From contig SVEW01000001.1 in the NCBI GenBank assembly GCA_015057205.1, positions 1 to 36,650 of the forward strand: a stretch of DNA of 36,650 bases, given 5' to 3'. Positions 1-7,840 of the stretch are shown piece by piece. The notes below the pieces were generated by a model that did no database searches, was not told where the DNA came from, and saw only the letters and a program-made list of their open reading frames with translations. Numbering within the stretch: position 1 is the first letter of the stretch; each line of letters begins with the position of its first letter. This DNA comes from Lachnospiraceae bacterium (GTDB lineage Bacteria > Bacillota > Clostridia > Lachnospirales > Lachnospiraceae). The translations under genes were made by a program, and so were the position numbers.

Positions 1-515
1 CGGGACCAACTCCAACACCGAATCCGGAGCCGGAGGTAGAAGATATCGAAGAGACACAGACGCCATTGAGTGAAGGTGAGGAAGTACCTGTATCAGGTGT
101 TATCAAAAATTCCGATGGTACGTATACAGCGACCATTGTTACCGAGAATAAGAACGGTAAAGCTACTGTTGAGAAAATCACGCTCATTGCGAATGCAAAA
201 ACGAAAGAAGTTAAGGTTACGGCCTATGAAGTGAACGGTAAAACGGCGAATGTTCCTATGAAGGTTGTTATCAAAGGCAAGACTTATAAAGTAACCAGTA
301 TCGGTAAAAACGCATTTGTTAACGCATCGAAGTTGAAGAAGATTTATCTTGGTACAAACATCAAGAAGATTTATAAGGGTGCGTTCAAAGGAATTACCGG
401 GAAAGCAACCATTTATGTTACGGCTACTAAGAGCAAGTTTAATGCAATCAAGAAAATGATTACAAAATCCGGTCTTGCAAAAAGTGTAACTATAAAGAGA
501 GTAAAACCGAAATAA
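1..515 (+). CDS. BspA-like leucine-rich-repeat surface protein, 3' end only
   Basis: The reading frame is open from base 3, so the gene starts before the window. The visible part begins with a Pro/Glu linker (PTPNPEPEVED, then ETQTPLSE). An extracellular-type domain follows and ends in one clear BspA/LRR_5-type repeat: the stretch with TSIGKNAFVNASKLKKIYL followed by IKKIYKGAFKG. The C-terminus is very Lys-rich. The family is known for secreted or surface-bound adhesins. There is no LPXTG-like signal or C-terminal membrane helix, so anchoring must come from the missing N-terminal part or from charge. The linker resembles that of the 982-aa surface protein at 2615-5563. A TTG at 66 could be mistaken for a start but has no ribosome site, and the frame continues upstream. 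No clear terminator follows the stop. Confidence 0.8.
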   Translation, partial: GPTPTPNPEPEVEDIEETQTPLSEGEEVPVSGVIKNSDGTYTATIVTENKNGKATVEKITLIANAKTKEVKVTAYEVNGKTANVPMKVVIKGKTYKVTSIGKNAFVNASKLKKIYLGTNIKKIYKGAFKGITGKATIYVTATKSKFNAIKKMITKSGLAKSVTIKRVKPK

Positions 516-570
516 TATGTCGAAAAGTAGGTGATAACAAAAAGTAACAAAAGAAGGTGATTATTCAAAA

Positions 571-604
571 TGTAACCAAAAATATAACTCTGTTATGGTA
601 AAGT
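571..604 (+). promoter_or_regulatory. Promoter with TGTAAC-type direct repeat (copy 1)
   Basis: TGTAAC at 571-576 and TATAAC at 583-588 are separated by 6 bases. Ten bases later comes TAAAGT at 599-604 as a possible -10 (TATGGT at 594-599 is an alternative). The geometry matches the copies at 2110-2143 and 34635-34668. No sigma-A -35 hexamer is recognisable, which suggests dependence on a DNA-binding regulator. It serves the small gene at 628 with a leader of roughly 20 bases. Confidence 0.55.
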
Positions 605-627
605 AAGGCCATGAGGAGGAATATGAG

Positions 628-1038
628 ATGACACATAATGTAATAGGTAGCAAATATCGCAATACGATTGTGTGCATTGACTCCTATCAGGACAAGGTGC
701 TTTGTGGGCGCCTGTATAACCCTTACAACGAAGGGGCCATACCATTTCAGAGTATCATGGAATTTGTCCGAGCAATGGATATTTTATTGGACAAAATGAA
801 CTACCCACAGGCATATGAATTAAAGCGTTCGTTTTTTGAATTGGAAGAAGAAGGGAATATTATTGAAAGTAAATTCCCAGACGAGACAGGAAGAAGGGCA
901 ACATTCGAATTAAGAATATTCTTTCGACAAAACGTTAGCTGGCAGGGAACGGTTAACTGGCTTGATGAAGGACAGGGGGAAAGTTTCCGAAGTGTGCTGG
1001 AATTATTGTTCTTGATAGATAGTGCACTGCAAGCGTGA
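628..1038 (+). CDS. Small conserved protein of unknown function (136 aa), paralogue A
   Basis: I do not recognise a named family. The protein is soluble, with no signal peptide or membrane helix, and is over half identical by eye to the 139-aa product at 2172. Shared blocks are SKYRNT, VCIDSY, GR-YN-Y, KMNYPQAYE-KR, ATFEL-IFFRQN, SWQGT, WLDEG and ESFRSVLE. The C-terminal block with Trp, Arg and Glu is the best conserved, suggesting a compact folded domain. AGGAGG at 614-619 lies 8 bases before the ATG at 628. The gene appears monocistronic: it has its own TGTAAC-type promoter and a terminator at 1049. Its pairing with surface-protein genes suggests a cytoplasmic regulatory or accessory role, but this is inference. 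Confidence 0.8.
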   Translation: MTHNVIGSKYRNTIVCIDSYQDKVLCGRLYNPYNEGAIPFQSIMEFVRAMDILLDKMNYPQAYELKRSFFELEEEGNIIESKFPDETGRRATFELRIFFRQNVSWQGTVNWLDEGQGESFRSVLELLFLIDSALQA

Positions 1039-1048
1039 GTAAAAGAGG

Positions 1049-1089
1049 AGCGCTGATACGCAAACCAGGTTGTGTCAGCGCTACTTTTC
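1049..1089. terminator. Bidirectional hairpin terminator
   Basis: AGCGCTGATAC at 1049-1059 pairs with GTGTCAGCGCT at 1072-1082 (one G-T pair), followed by a short T-rich run. It lies between two converging genes and overlaps the stop codon of the minus-strand GT14 gene. Confidence 0.75.
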
Positions 1090-1965
1090 TAGAAGCTGCG
1101 ACTGCAATTTAAGAATAATGACATTGTCAATGGTACAGTCGAATTTTCTTGCAAAAAGGGCTGTTGTATGGAGCAATTCTTCGTAATCAGATGCCTGAAA
1201 GGTATAAGGGGCACCACGTTCCCAGTCGATATACCGAAGGTTGTTATCTACCACGTTTTCAAGTCGTGGGGAATCACTAATTATGGTTTGTAAAAAACAT
1301 TCATCAGGAATGAATGTGAAACGAAAATATTTTTGGTAACGTTTACTATTTTTCAAAACATAGCATGCAGTTTCATGGGTAATGCTAAACCACTGCGCTC
1401 CTTTGACATAGGTAAAGTTGGCTTGCGCAGTACGATCGATTCCCCATTTTTTCTGCAATGACAAAAGCTTTTTCTGGAAGGACTCCAGTTTGTAACAAAA
1501 ACCGGACGGATTTCGTCCTACCATATTTTGAAATGGATAATAGTAGCGAAAACGATCTAAAAAGTTCTTATTTACGTTGTGCGGATGTGAAGTTTCCAAT
1601 GAAATATAATCTTTGTCGGTGTTTGCAAAAAAAGAGTGAATTTCTGCCTGCGTTTTTAAAGGCAAATCGGCACCGGACAAGAGATGATAATAGCGGTGGG
1701 GTGTTTTTGTAGATTCTTTCAACAACCGAAGTTCGATATTCATTAAGGAGTCACCACCCCAGGCGGCTTTTACAGAATGTACAAATGTAATGGAAGCTAG
1801 ATGGACAGCGGATGCTATTTGTGCCTTTGCCTTTGTACTAAGGCGGCTGCGTTTATCAACGTGAATGTAAATATCATTGAATTCATAATCTAATAAAGAT
1901 AATTCGATGCTTAGTTGCTCAAAATGATTATGGCACATGATTAGGTATGCATGGCGCTCGCTCAT
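1081..1965 (-). CDS. GT14-type (Core-2/I-branching) glycosyltransferase
   Basis: The 294-aa product matches the bacterial Branch/GT14 type (Pfam PF02485). It has an N-terminal AYLIMCHNHFEQL strand, IYIHVDKRS, a central RYYHLLSGADLPLKT motif (the family's hallmark) and a C-terminal FIPDECFLQTII block. Family members typically transfer GlcNAc or xylose from a nucleotide sugar in an inverting reaction; the substrate here is unknown. There is no signal peptide, so it probably acts on the cytoplasmic side. AGGAGG precedes the ATG on the minus strand, and a good promoter lies at 2011-2040. It is a lone minus-strand gene between the two small paralogues and may modify a surface polymer or the neighbouring surface proteins. 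Confidence 0.85.
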   Translation of the reverse strand: MSERHAYLIMCHNHFEQLSIELSLLDYEFNDIYIHVDKRSRLSTKAKAQIASAVHLASITFVHSVKAAWGGDSLMNIELRLLKESTKTPHRYYHLLSGADLPLKTQAEIHSFFANTDKDYISLETSHPHNVNKNFLDRFRYYYPFQNMVGRNPSGFCYKLESFQKKLLSLQKKWGIDRTAQANFTYVKGAQWFSITHETACYVLKNSKRYQKYFRFTFIPDECFLQTIISDSPRLENVVDNNLRYIDWERGAPYTFQASDYEELLHTTALFARKFDCTIDNVIILKLQSQLLEK

Positions 1966-2010
1966 TATCTGTCCTCCTGTGTTTGAAGATGGTGTTAAAT
2001 ACTTATGAAC

Positions 2011-2040
2011 ATTATACGTTATTTGCTTTCAGTAATTCAA
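2011..2040 (-). promoter_or_regulatory. Sigma-A-type promoter for the GT14 gene
   Basis: Read on the minus strand: TTGAAT (2040-2035), an 18-base spacer, TATAAT (2016-2011). It faces the gene at 1965-1081. Confidence 0.65.
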
Positions 2041-2109
2041 TACCTTTCTTTTACCTCATAATACAAAGAGGTGAAAGCGAAAAACATAAAATGCAAATAA
2101 AAATGAAAA

Positions 2110-2143
2110 TGTAACGGTTTTTGTAACCGCTAGATGATATACT
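2110..2143 (+). promoter_or_regulatory. Promoter with TGTAAC direct repeat (copy 2)
   Basis: TGTAAC at 2110-2115 and 2122-2127 form a perfect direct repeat with a 12-base period. Ten bases later is TATACT at 2138-2143. There is no recognisable -35 between the repeats. AGGAGG at 2158 lies 14 bases after the -10. The half-site resembles the TGTWAH half-site of WalR/YycF boxes, but those are spaced by 5 bases, not 6. It probably drives the 2172 and 2615 genes together. Confidence 0.65.
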
Positions 2144-2171
2144 ACAAGCATGATAAAAGGAGGACGAGGAA

Positions 2172-2591
2172 ATGGTAAACAGAGCTATCGATAGTAAATA
2201 CAGAAATACCATGGTGTGTATCGACTCTTATGAGGGGAGAGTTCCGAAAGGGCGCATTTATAACCAATATATGGATGGGGAGATTTCGTTTGCCAGTATG
2301 ATGGATTTCATTTTGGCGATGGAAGATATGTTGGAAAAGATGAACTATCCGCAGGCCTACGAGGAGAAAAGAACTTTTCAGAGAACGAAGGATAGTGGAT
2401 ACAATGTAAAAGAATGCCCGATAACAGAAAAGGGGAAACTGGCAACGTTTGAATTGAAGATATTTTTTAGACAGAATGCAAGTTGGCAGGGAACCTTGGG
2501 GTGGTTGGATGAAGGACATGAAGAGAGTTTCCGAAGTGTGTTGGAGATGATGTTTTTAATGGACAGTGCACTTCAAGGCGAAGGTATTTAA
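2172..2591 (+). CDS. Small conserved protein of unknown function (139 aa), paralogue B
   Basis: This is a paralogue of the 136-aa protein at 628, with the same conserved blocks in the same order: SKYRNT, VCIDSY, KMNYPQAYE, IFFRQN, SWQGT, WLDEG and ESFRSVLE. The middle (about residues 68-88) differs most. It has no signal peptide or membrane segment. AGGAGG at 2158-2163 is followed by the ATG at 2172. Only 23 bases separate it from the 982-aa surface-protein gene, and no terminator lies between, so the two are very likely co-transcribed. The operon suggests a dedicated helper or regulator of that surface protein. The function is unknown. Confidence 0.85.
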   Translation: MVNRAIDSKYRNTMVCIDSYEGRVPKGRIYNQYMDGEISFASMMDFILAMEDMLEKMNYPQAYEEKRTFQRTKDSGYNVKECPITEKGKLATFELKIFFRQNASWQGTLGWLDEGHEESFRSVLEMMFLMDSALQGEGI

Positions 2592-2614
2592 AGAAAGGAT
2601 GAGTAGCGAATATC

Positions 2615-5563
2615 ATGAGAAGAGTAGTGAAGAACAGGATTGTTAAGAGAACAATCGCGTGTGCTATGGCGTTTATGGTAGCGTTTACGCCTATGGCAGC
2701 AGGAGCTGTGGACAATGTAAAAGAGAATACGCAGAATGAGATTGAAGAGTATGGTGTAGATACAAAAGATGCACCAAACGCAGACAAGGGCAAGTATCAC
2801 GACGCAGAAGGTGCCAAGGTTCATGATGGAGATGCAACCATCAAGGACATGGAGAAGAAAGTGGATGATGCAAAAGGTGCAGTGGAAGAAATGCAGAGAC
2901 AGCTTGATGAAATCAAGGATGTTGATGCAGAAGGCACCAAGAAGACGGTAGAAGAAGGCACTAAATTGGTGGAAGGCGCTGAGAAGGAAGCCGAGGGTGC
3001 TGAGGATGCTAAGAAGGAAGCAGAGCAGCTTAAGACAGATATCAAAGAGCACAATGAGGGCGTAGAAGAAGAGCAGAAGAAGATTGATGATACGGCCGAA
3101 GAAATTGATAAAAAGCTGGATGTAGAAGCAATTAATAAAAAAGCTGACGAGGCAGCAGAGAAGGCCAAGGAGGCAAAAGAAAAATTAGATGCTGCACTCA
3201 ATGAAAATGAGAAAAATGCGACGGTAGAAAAAGCAGTAGAGGATTCTGTACAGGCTGCTAAGGATGCGGAAGAAGCAGCAAAAGCAGCAAAGAAAATGAA
3301 AGAAGACGCTGAGAAAGAACTTCTGGAAATTGCAAATGCCTACAATGAGTATGCGAAGGCAAATGGTCTTAAGCTGATTGACGTTGAAAAGTGTGAACTT
3401 TCTGAAGTTGCGGATGCATTGGAAGAACTTACAAAACGTAAGACTGCAATTGCGGGCACAGAATTAACGGATAAGACGATTAAAGAAGCGGTTACCAACT
3501 TAGAGAAGGCGGATAAAGCAGTTAAGGAAACGGCAAAAGTTGCTGAAGACAGTGCGAATGCAGCAAAGAAGGCAGTGGATAAATTAGCTGAAGTTGAAGG
3601 TATTTCCAAAGCCATTCATGCAGAGTATCTTGAGAAAGATATGAAAGCAAAAGAAGGCTATGAAACAGCCATTAAAGAAAACTCCGCGAAGTTGAACGAT
3701 GCTAAGAAGAGCAGAGATGAAGCTAAGACTGCATACGATAATGCAAAGAATAGTGCTGCTAATAAATGGGAAGACATGAGTACCTGGGCTCAGTTTAAAT
3801 GGGTATTAAAAAACCTGGGCGAGAATGTAAAACCAAAGAATTTGTTCAAATTTAAGGATACTTATATTAAAATGAATACCCAAAATGAGAAAAATGCATA
3901 CAATGCATGGAACTCAAAAGTAGGCGAAATTACGTCCCAGATTAATAGCGATACAGTAGCATTGAATAAAACAAATGATACCATCGCAGCAAAAGAGAAA
4001 ATTGCAAATGCGATTACCAAAGATGCAACCGACTTATTGGTTACATTATTGGAAGGAAGAATTTCCAAGGATGGCGAAGCAATTAACCAGATGGAATTTG
4101 ACAAGGATTTAAATAAGTGGGCACAGAGCTACAAAGATTTCTACAAGTTCTGGAATTGGGATGATAAGGCACATGCAGTTGCTGGACTTTCCGATAAATA
4201 CAGAGATAATTCCACTTTCTGGAATTGGGTGAAAAATGGCGCTGACGCTTATGCAATTGGAATCCGTTTGTTCATTTCCGGAAAAGATATCAATAAAAAG
4301 ATTGCATCCGGAGTTGAAATTACAAAGGAAGATATTAAAGAAGCTTACAAACAGCGTGCTATTGTTTTAGAAGCATTGCAGGCGATTGAGGCAGGCACGA
4401 AGGGGGCAGAGGCTAAGAAGGAATTAAAGTCTCTTACCGAGAAGATTTCTGCATTAAATGACATGCAGAATGAGGTTACCGCAGCATCCGGAAAAGTTTC
4501 CGCTGCTAAAACAAAGTATGAAACTATGGAAGCGCAGTTCAAGGAACTGAAAGAAGAAATTGCCAATACTGACATTCAGGGCGCAAAATACGACAAACTT
4601 GTTGAAAGCTTAAAGAATTTGAAAGAGAAACTTGGTAAGGCAAAGGATGCAGTTGAGAAGGCTGAAAAAGAGCAGGAAATTGCTAAGAGATATGCAGACT
4701 GGGCACAGGAATTATTAGAAGAGCATGTAACCAATGCATATGGCCAGTTAGCGTTAGAAGGTCAGCCGGAAATCGATGGTATTGCCCTTTCTAACAAGCA
4801 GGGCTACGATAAAGAAATCGTTGAGTCACGTGATGTGGCGAAATTTACGGGTAATATTGCTTATGATGTTGAACTTGAGACAAGTTCTGTTAAGATTCCA
4901 TATACACTTTACAAAGAATATGTAAAAGCGGTATATGAGCAGTTTACAGTAGCAGAAGTAAAGGATAAGAATAATGCGGAAGTAAATGGTAAAGGTGCAA
5001 ACCTGGATAAGAGCATTGTTTACTGGGAATATAAGGATGGTAAGTTAACAGGTAACTATATTACCGATCCTAATAAACTTGTGGCAGGACAAACTTATTT
5101 TGTAGGTTACGTTCTTAAAGTTGATGGCAGTGGGGATGAGCATGTGTACCACATTGATGGATATCTCTATAAGAAAACAGAGCCGATTAATCCACCAATT
5201 GTGGATCCAGATCCACCAATTGTAGATCCGAATCCACCAATTGTAGATCCGAATCCACCAGTCGTAAATCCGGATCCGCCAACAGAGAACATTCCAGATG
5301 AAGAACCACCATTGGATGAGCAGCCGGATGTTGAGATTGAAGACGAGGAAACTCCATTAGATGAGCAGCCGGATGTTGAGATAGAGGACGACGAAACTCC
5401 ATTGGATGATAAGCCACAGGCGGACATTCCGGACGAAAAAACTCCGTTAAGTGATAATCCACTTACAGGTGATTCGTTACCAATCGCTTGGATTGGATTA
5501 GCATTACTTGGAATCTTAGGTTGTGGCGGTATTGCATTTGCAGGCAAAAAGAAAGAGAAATAG
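2615..5563 (+). CDS. Long coiled-coil cell-wall-anchored surface protein
   Basis: The 982-aa protein starts with a signal peptide (positive start, hydrophobic core about residues 13-29, cleavage likely after AGA at 29-31). A very Ala/Lys/Glu-rich region follows, predicted as long coiled coils (about 50-350 and 600-710). Between these lies an aromatic section with two FWNW motifs (about 510-540). A more globular domain covers about 720-855. Then come four 7-residue Pro repeats (860-887), three 15-residue acidic repeats (901-945), NPLTG at 948-952, a hydrophobic helix and a KKKEK tail. This is the layout of a sortase substrate, with NPLTG replacing LPXTG; no sortase gene is in the window. AAAGGATGAG lies before the ATG. 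It probably forms a rod that projects a binding domain. The ligand is unknown. Confidence 0.85.
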   Translation: MRRVVKNRIVKRTIACAMAFMVAFTPMAAGAVDNVKENTQNEIEEYGVDTKDAPNADKGKYHDAEGAKVHDGDATIKDMEKKVDDAKGAVEEMQRQLDEIKDVDAEGTKKTVEEGTKLVEGAEKEAEGAEDAKKEAEQLKTDIKEHNEGVEEEQKKIDDTAEEIDKKLDVEAINKKADEAAEKAKEAKEKLDAALNENEKNATVEKAVEDSVQAAKDAEEAAKAAKKMKEDAEKELLEIANAYNEYAKANGLKLIDVEKCELSEVADALEELTKRKTAIAGTELTDKTIKEAVTNLEKADKAVKETAKVAEDSANAAKKAVDKLAEVEGISKAIHAEYLEKDMKAKEGYETAIKENSAKLNDAKKSRDEAKTAYDNAKNSAANKWEDMSTWAQFKWVLKNLGENVKPKNLFKFKDTYIKMNTQNEKNAYNAWNSKVGEITSQINSDTVALNKTNDTIAAKEKIANAITKDATDLLVTLLEGRISKDGEAINQMEFDKDLNKWAQSYKDFYKFWNWDDKAHAVAGLSDKYRDNSTFWNWVKNGADAYAIGIRLFISGKDINKKIASGVEITKEDIKEAYKQRAIVLEALQAIEAGTKGAEAKKELKSLTEKISALNDMQNEVTAASGKVSAAKTKYETMEAQFKELKEEIANTDIQGAKYDKLVESLKNLKEKLGKAKDAVEKAEKEQEIAKRYADWAQELLEEHVTNAYGQLALEGQPEIDGIALSNKQGYDKEIVESRDVAKFTGNIAYDVELETSSVKIPYTLYKEYVKAVYEQFTVAEVKDKNNAEVNGKGANLDKSIVYWEYKDGKLTGNYITDPNKLVAGQTYFVGYVLKVDGSGDEHVYHIDGYLYKKTEPINPPIVDPDPPIVDPNPPIVDPNPPVVNPDPPTENIPDEEPPLDEQPDVEIEDEETPLDEQPDVEIEDDETPLDDKPQADIPDEKTPLSDNPLTGDSLPIAWIGLALLGILGCGGIAFAGKKKEK
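5192..5275 (+). repeat. Four tandem 21-base repeats (PPIVDPN type)
   Basis: Four in-frame copies encode PPIVDPD, PPIVDPN, PPIVDPN and PPVVNPD. They form a wall-spanning Pro-rich linker. Copies 2 and 3 are almost identical at base level, so copy number may vary between strains. Confidence 0.9.
5315..5449 (+). repeat. Three tandem 45-base repeats encoding an acidic linker
   Basis: Three in-frame 15-residue units: DEQPDVEIEDEETPL, DEQPDVEIEDDETPL and DDKPQADIPDEKTPL. The first two are close copies and the third is diverged. They precede the NPLTG sorting motif. Confidence 0.9.
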
Positions 5564-5591
5564 ACCCTGGATTCTGTAGTATGAAGGTGAA

Positions 5592-5629
5592 GGGCGTTTG
5601 TGCGGAGAAACGTACAAACGCCCATTTTT
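5592..5629 (+). terminator. Rho-independent terminator after the surface-protein gene
   Basis: GGGCGTTTGT at 5592-5601 pairs with ACAAACGCCC at 5614-5623, followed by ATTTTTA. It separates the surface-protein operon from the glycosyltransferase operon. Confidence 0.85.
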
Positions 5630-5634
5630 ATGGA

Positions 5635-5663
5635 TTGAAAAAAATGTGAAATCATATTATACT
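5635..5663 (+). promoter_or_regulatory. Sigma-A-type promoter of the first glycosyltransferase operon
   Basis: TTGAAA (5635-5640), a 17-base spacer and TATACT (5658-5663), about 45 bases before the ATG at 5709. It does not carry the TGTAAC repeat, so the polysaccharide genes appear to be controlled separately from the surface-protein genes. Confidence 0.75.
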
Positions 5664-5708
5664 TGAATACAGTAGGTAGTGACGAAAAGATGACGAAGGG
5701 AAACGGGT

Positions 5709-6896
5709 ATGAAAAGGGTGGCGTTTGTGACACCGGGTATTTTACCGGTGCCGGCTGTAAATGGCGGTGCAGTTGAGGAATTGATAACGAAACTGGTTGA
5801 AGCAAACGAAGAATATAGAGAGTTTGAAATTGATGTTTTTACCACTGCGAATACAAAGCTTAAAAACTATTCTTATGACCTTTCACGCATAATTGAAGTG
5901 AAAAAGGGAAAATGGATAGTCTTTGCGGATCGTGTGCTTGATATATGTGCCCGGAGGTTTCATTGGAAACGGAACGTAAGGTTGTATGATCGTGCTTTTT
6001 TACGGGAAGTGGAAAGAGGCGCGTATGATATTTTGGTAATTGAAAATGTTACGTCCCTTTACAGAACACTAAAAGGGAGGGTAACCTGTCGGAAGTGTTT
6101 TTTTCATATTCATAACAATGTAGATTTGTATCGTAGCGAAGCGGATTTGCGGAATATGGTAAAAGAACAGTTCAGTATTCTTGCGGTAAGTGATTTTGTT
6201 AAGAAGCAAGTGATAAAAGCGGCACCCGGAGCACAATGCGAAACGTTTTATAATGCGGTGAATCGCAGGCGATTTGCACCCATTAGTAAGACTGAGCGGG
6301 TAAAATGCAGGAAACATTGGGAGTTGGATGGAAGTGAAATGGTTTTTTTGTATTCCGGTCGAATCGTTCCTGAAAAAGGTGTGTTAGAATTAGTGTCAGC
6401 TTTTTGTAATGTATATGAGAAAAATGCGTCGCTGTCATTGATGATAGTTGGAAAAGGGCAGTTTGAGAAAGAGAAGGTATCAAACTACGAACGTAAAGTG
6501 TATCAAATGGCGGGGACCTGTCCGGGAATACGATTTACCGGTTTTATACAACCGGAGGAAATGCGAAATGCTTATGGGTGCGCAGACATGGTGATAATGC
6601 CAACAATTGGAGGAGAGCCTTTTGGAATGGTTGCATTAGAGGCCATGAGCATGGGGATTCCACTCATTGCCACGCGAAGTGGTGGGTTGGTTGAATTTTT
6701 GAATGAAGAATATGCACTTCTTCTGGATGTGGATAGTAAGCTTGAGAAGAATTTGGAAGAGGCGATGGTATGGGGGATGAATCATAAAGCACAGCTGGAA
6801 ACAATGGGCGAAGCTGGGATTGCGTTCCTGGATCAGAAGAAACAATTTAATGAAGAGAATTACTACAAAGAGTTTTGCAGATTAGTAGATAAGTAA
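5709..6896 (+). CDS. GT4-family glycosyltransferase
   Basis: The 395-aa product is a retaining GT-B enzyme. The N-terminal half opens with a Gly-rich motif (NGGAVEELI, about residues 18-26). The C-terminal half has SGRIVPEKG (about 212-220), a GFIQPEEM strand and the donor-binding EPFGMVALEA motif, the E-x7-E signature of GT4. It transfers a sugar from a nucleotide donor to the lipid-linked repeat unit at the cytoplasmic membrane; donor and acceptor are unknown. It is the first gene of an operon behind a clear promoter. Its ribosome site is the GAAGGGAAACGGGT stretch before the ATG, which recurs exactly before the GT2 gene at 21004. Its TAA overlaps an ATG of the next frame by one base. Confidence 0.9.
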   Translation: MKRVAFVTPGILPVPAVNGGAVEELITKLVEANEEYREFEIDVFTTANTKLKNYSYDLSRIIEVKKGKWIVFADRVLDICARRFHWKRNVRLYDRAFLREVERGAYDILVIENVTSLYRTLKGRVTCRKCFFHIHNNVDLYRSEADLRNMVKEQFSILAVSDFVKKQVIKAAPGAQCETFYNAVNRRRFAPISKTERVKCRKHWELDGSEMVFLYSGRIVPEKGVLELVSAFCNVYEKNASLSLMIVGKGQFEKEKVSNYERKVYQMAGTCPGIRFTGFIQPEEMRNAYGCADMVIMPTIGGEPFGMVALEAMSMGIPLIATRSGGLVEFLNEEYALLLDVDSKLEKNLEEAMVWGMNHKAQLETMGEAGIAFLDQKKQFNEENYYKEFCRLVDK

Positions 6897-6907
6897 TGGG
6901 GGAAATT

Positions 6908-7837
6908 ATGACAAAACCGTTGATAAGCATCATTATTCCGGCATACAATGTGGAACGGTATTTGGAACGCTGTTTACAAAGTGTTGTGGAACAGGAATAT
7001 ACAAATTGGGAAGTGATTTTAATTGAGGACGGCTCTACAGATGGCACGCGGAATGTATGTCAACAATGGGCTGAAAGGGAGTCCCGTATTCGTTTGATTG
7101 AGCAGGAAAATAGGGGGCTTTCTGTGGCAAGGAACCGTGGAATGGAAAAAGCCCGGGGAGAATTTTTCTTCTTTTTAGACAGTGACGATTGGATTGAAAA
7201 GGAAACGCTCCTTAATCTTATTAATGTACAGTGTGATACCATGGCGGATGTAGTGTGTTGTGGTTTTGAAAAAGTGTATGAGGATGGACGAAAGGAGACA
7301 TTTACTTCGGAGAAGTCGTTTCTTGCAAATGCAGCAGAGGCTGTTGAAGAGATGATGACACAACGAAATGTGTGCTCTGTTGCATGGAATAAGTTATATA
7401 GAAGAAGTCTTTGGGATGATGTGCGATTTCCGGAAGGAAAGGTTCATGAGGATGAATTTGTAACCTACCGCATACTATATAAGGCATCCCACGTCGCCTA
7501 TATTGGCAATCCCCATTATCAATATTTTCAGCGAAAAAACGGAATTATGGGACGAATGTCTTATGACGGAGAGATGCAGATGCTAGAGGCGCTAGAGGAG
7601 CGGACAGCCTGGTTGGAAGTGCAGAAGGAAAGAAGGTTAATGGCAATATCTTTGTGCCACTATTTGCATTATATTAAGTATTTATATCGGAATAACAAGA
7701 AGAATATATCCGAAGAAAACTATAAAGATTTGCGAAAACGATACAGAAAGGGTGTGCAACGTGCCGTTAGTAATCCTTATTTTTCCTTATGGGAAAAGGG
7801 AAAAGTAATTGCATGGATGATGATTTTATTTCGGTGA
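6908..7837 (+). CDS. GT2-family glycosyltransferase
   Basis: The product is 309 aa from the ATG at 6908, preceded by GGGGGAA. An in-frame ATG at 6896 overlaps the previous stop but has no ribosome site of its own. GT-A fold signatures are SIIIPAYNVERYLERCL, the nucleotide-binding IEDGSTDGT (Glu where Asp is usual) and the metal-binding DSDD in FLDSDDWIE. The C-terminal half carries VAWNKLYRRSLW and FPEGKVHEDE, as in EpsH/EpsJ-like Firmicutes enzymes. It is very similar in layout to the product at 8886, suggesting duplication around the 7841 gene. The donor sugar is unknown. Confidence 0.88.
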   Translation: MTKPLISIIIPAYNVERYLERCLQSVVEQEYTNWEVILIEDGSTDGTRNVCQQWAERESRIRLIEQENRGLSVARNRGMEKARGEFFFFLDSDDWIEKETLLNLINVQCDTMADVVCCGFEKVYEDGRKETFTSEKSFLANAAEAVEEMMTQRNVCSVAWNKLYRRSLWDDVRFPEGKVHEDEFVTYRILYKASHVAYIGNPHYQYFQRKNGIMGRMSYDGEMQMLEALEERTAWLEVQKERRLMAISLCHYLHYIKYLYRNNKKNISEENYKDLRKRYRKGVQRAVSNPYFSLWEKGKVIAWMMILFR

Positions 7838-7840
7838 TAG

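Noticed and set aside
1458..1712. 84-aa plus-strand frame
   Set aside because: It is antisense within the GT14 gene, has no ribosome site, and its composition looks random.
2467..3201. Several overlapping minus-strand frames of 108-154 aa
   Set aside because: They are antisense to the Ala/Lys/Glu-rich coiled coil, whose codons create Ser/Phe/Leu-rich open frames on the other strand.
5192..5449. Regular short repeats that might suggest a CRISPR-like array
   Set aside because: They are in-frame 7- and 15-residue protein repeats without unique spacers.
5645..5663. TGTGAA before TATACT as a possible fourth copy of the TGTAAC promoter
   Set aside because: There is no second half-site at the 12-base period, the distance to the -10 differs, and a normal TTGAAA -35 explains the promoter.
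5167..5805. 212-aa open frame on the minus strand, Ser/Gly-rich
   Set aside because: It runs antisense through the tandem repeats, the terminator and the promoter region. The Ser/Gly pattern is the complement of the Pro/Asp codons, and no ribosome site is seen.
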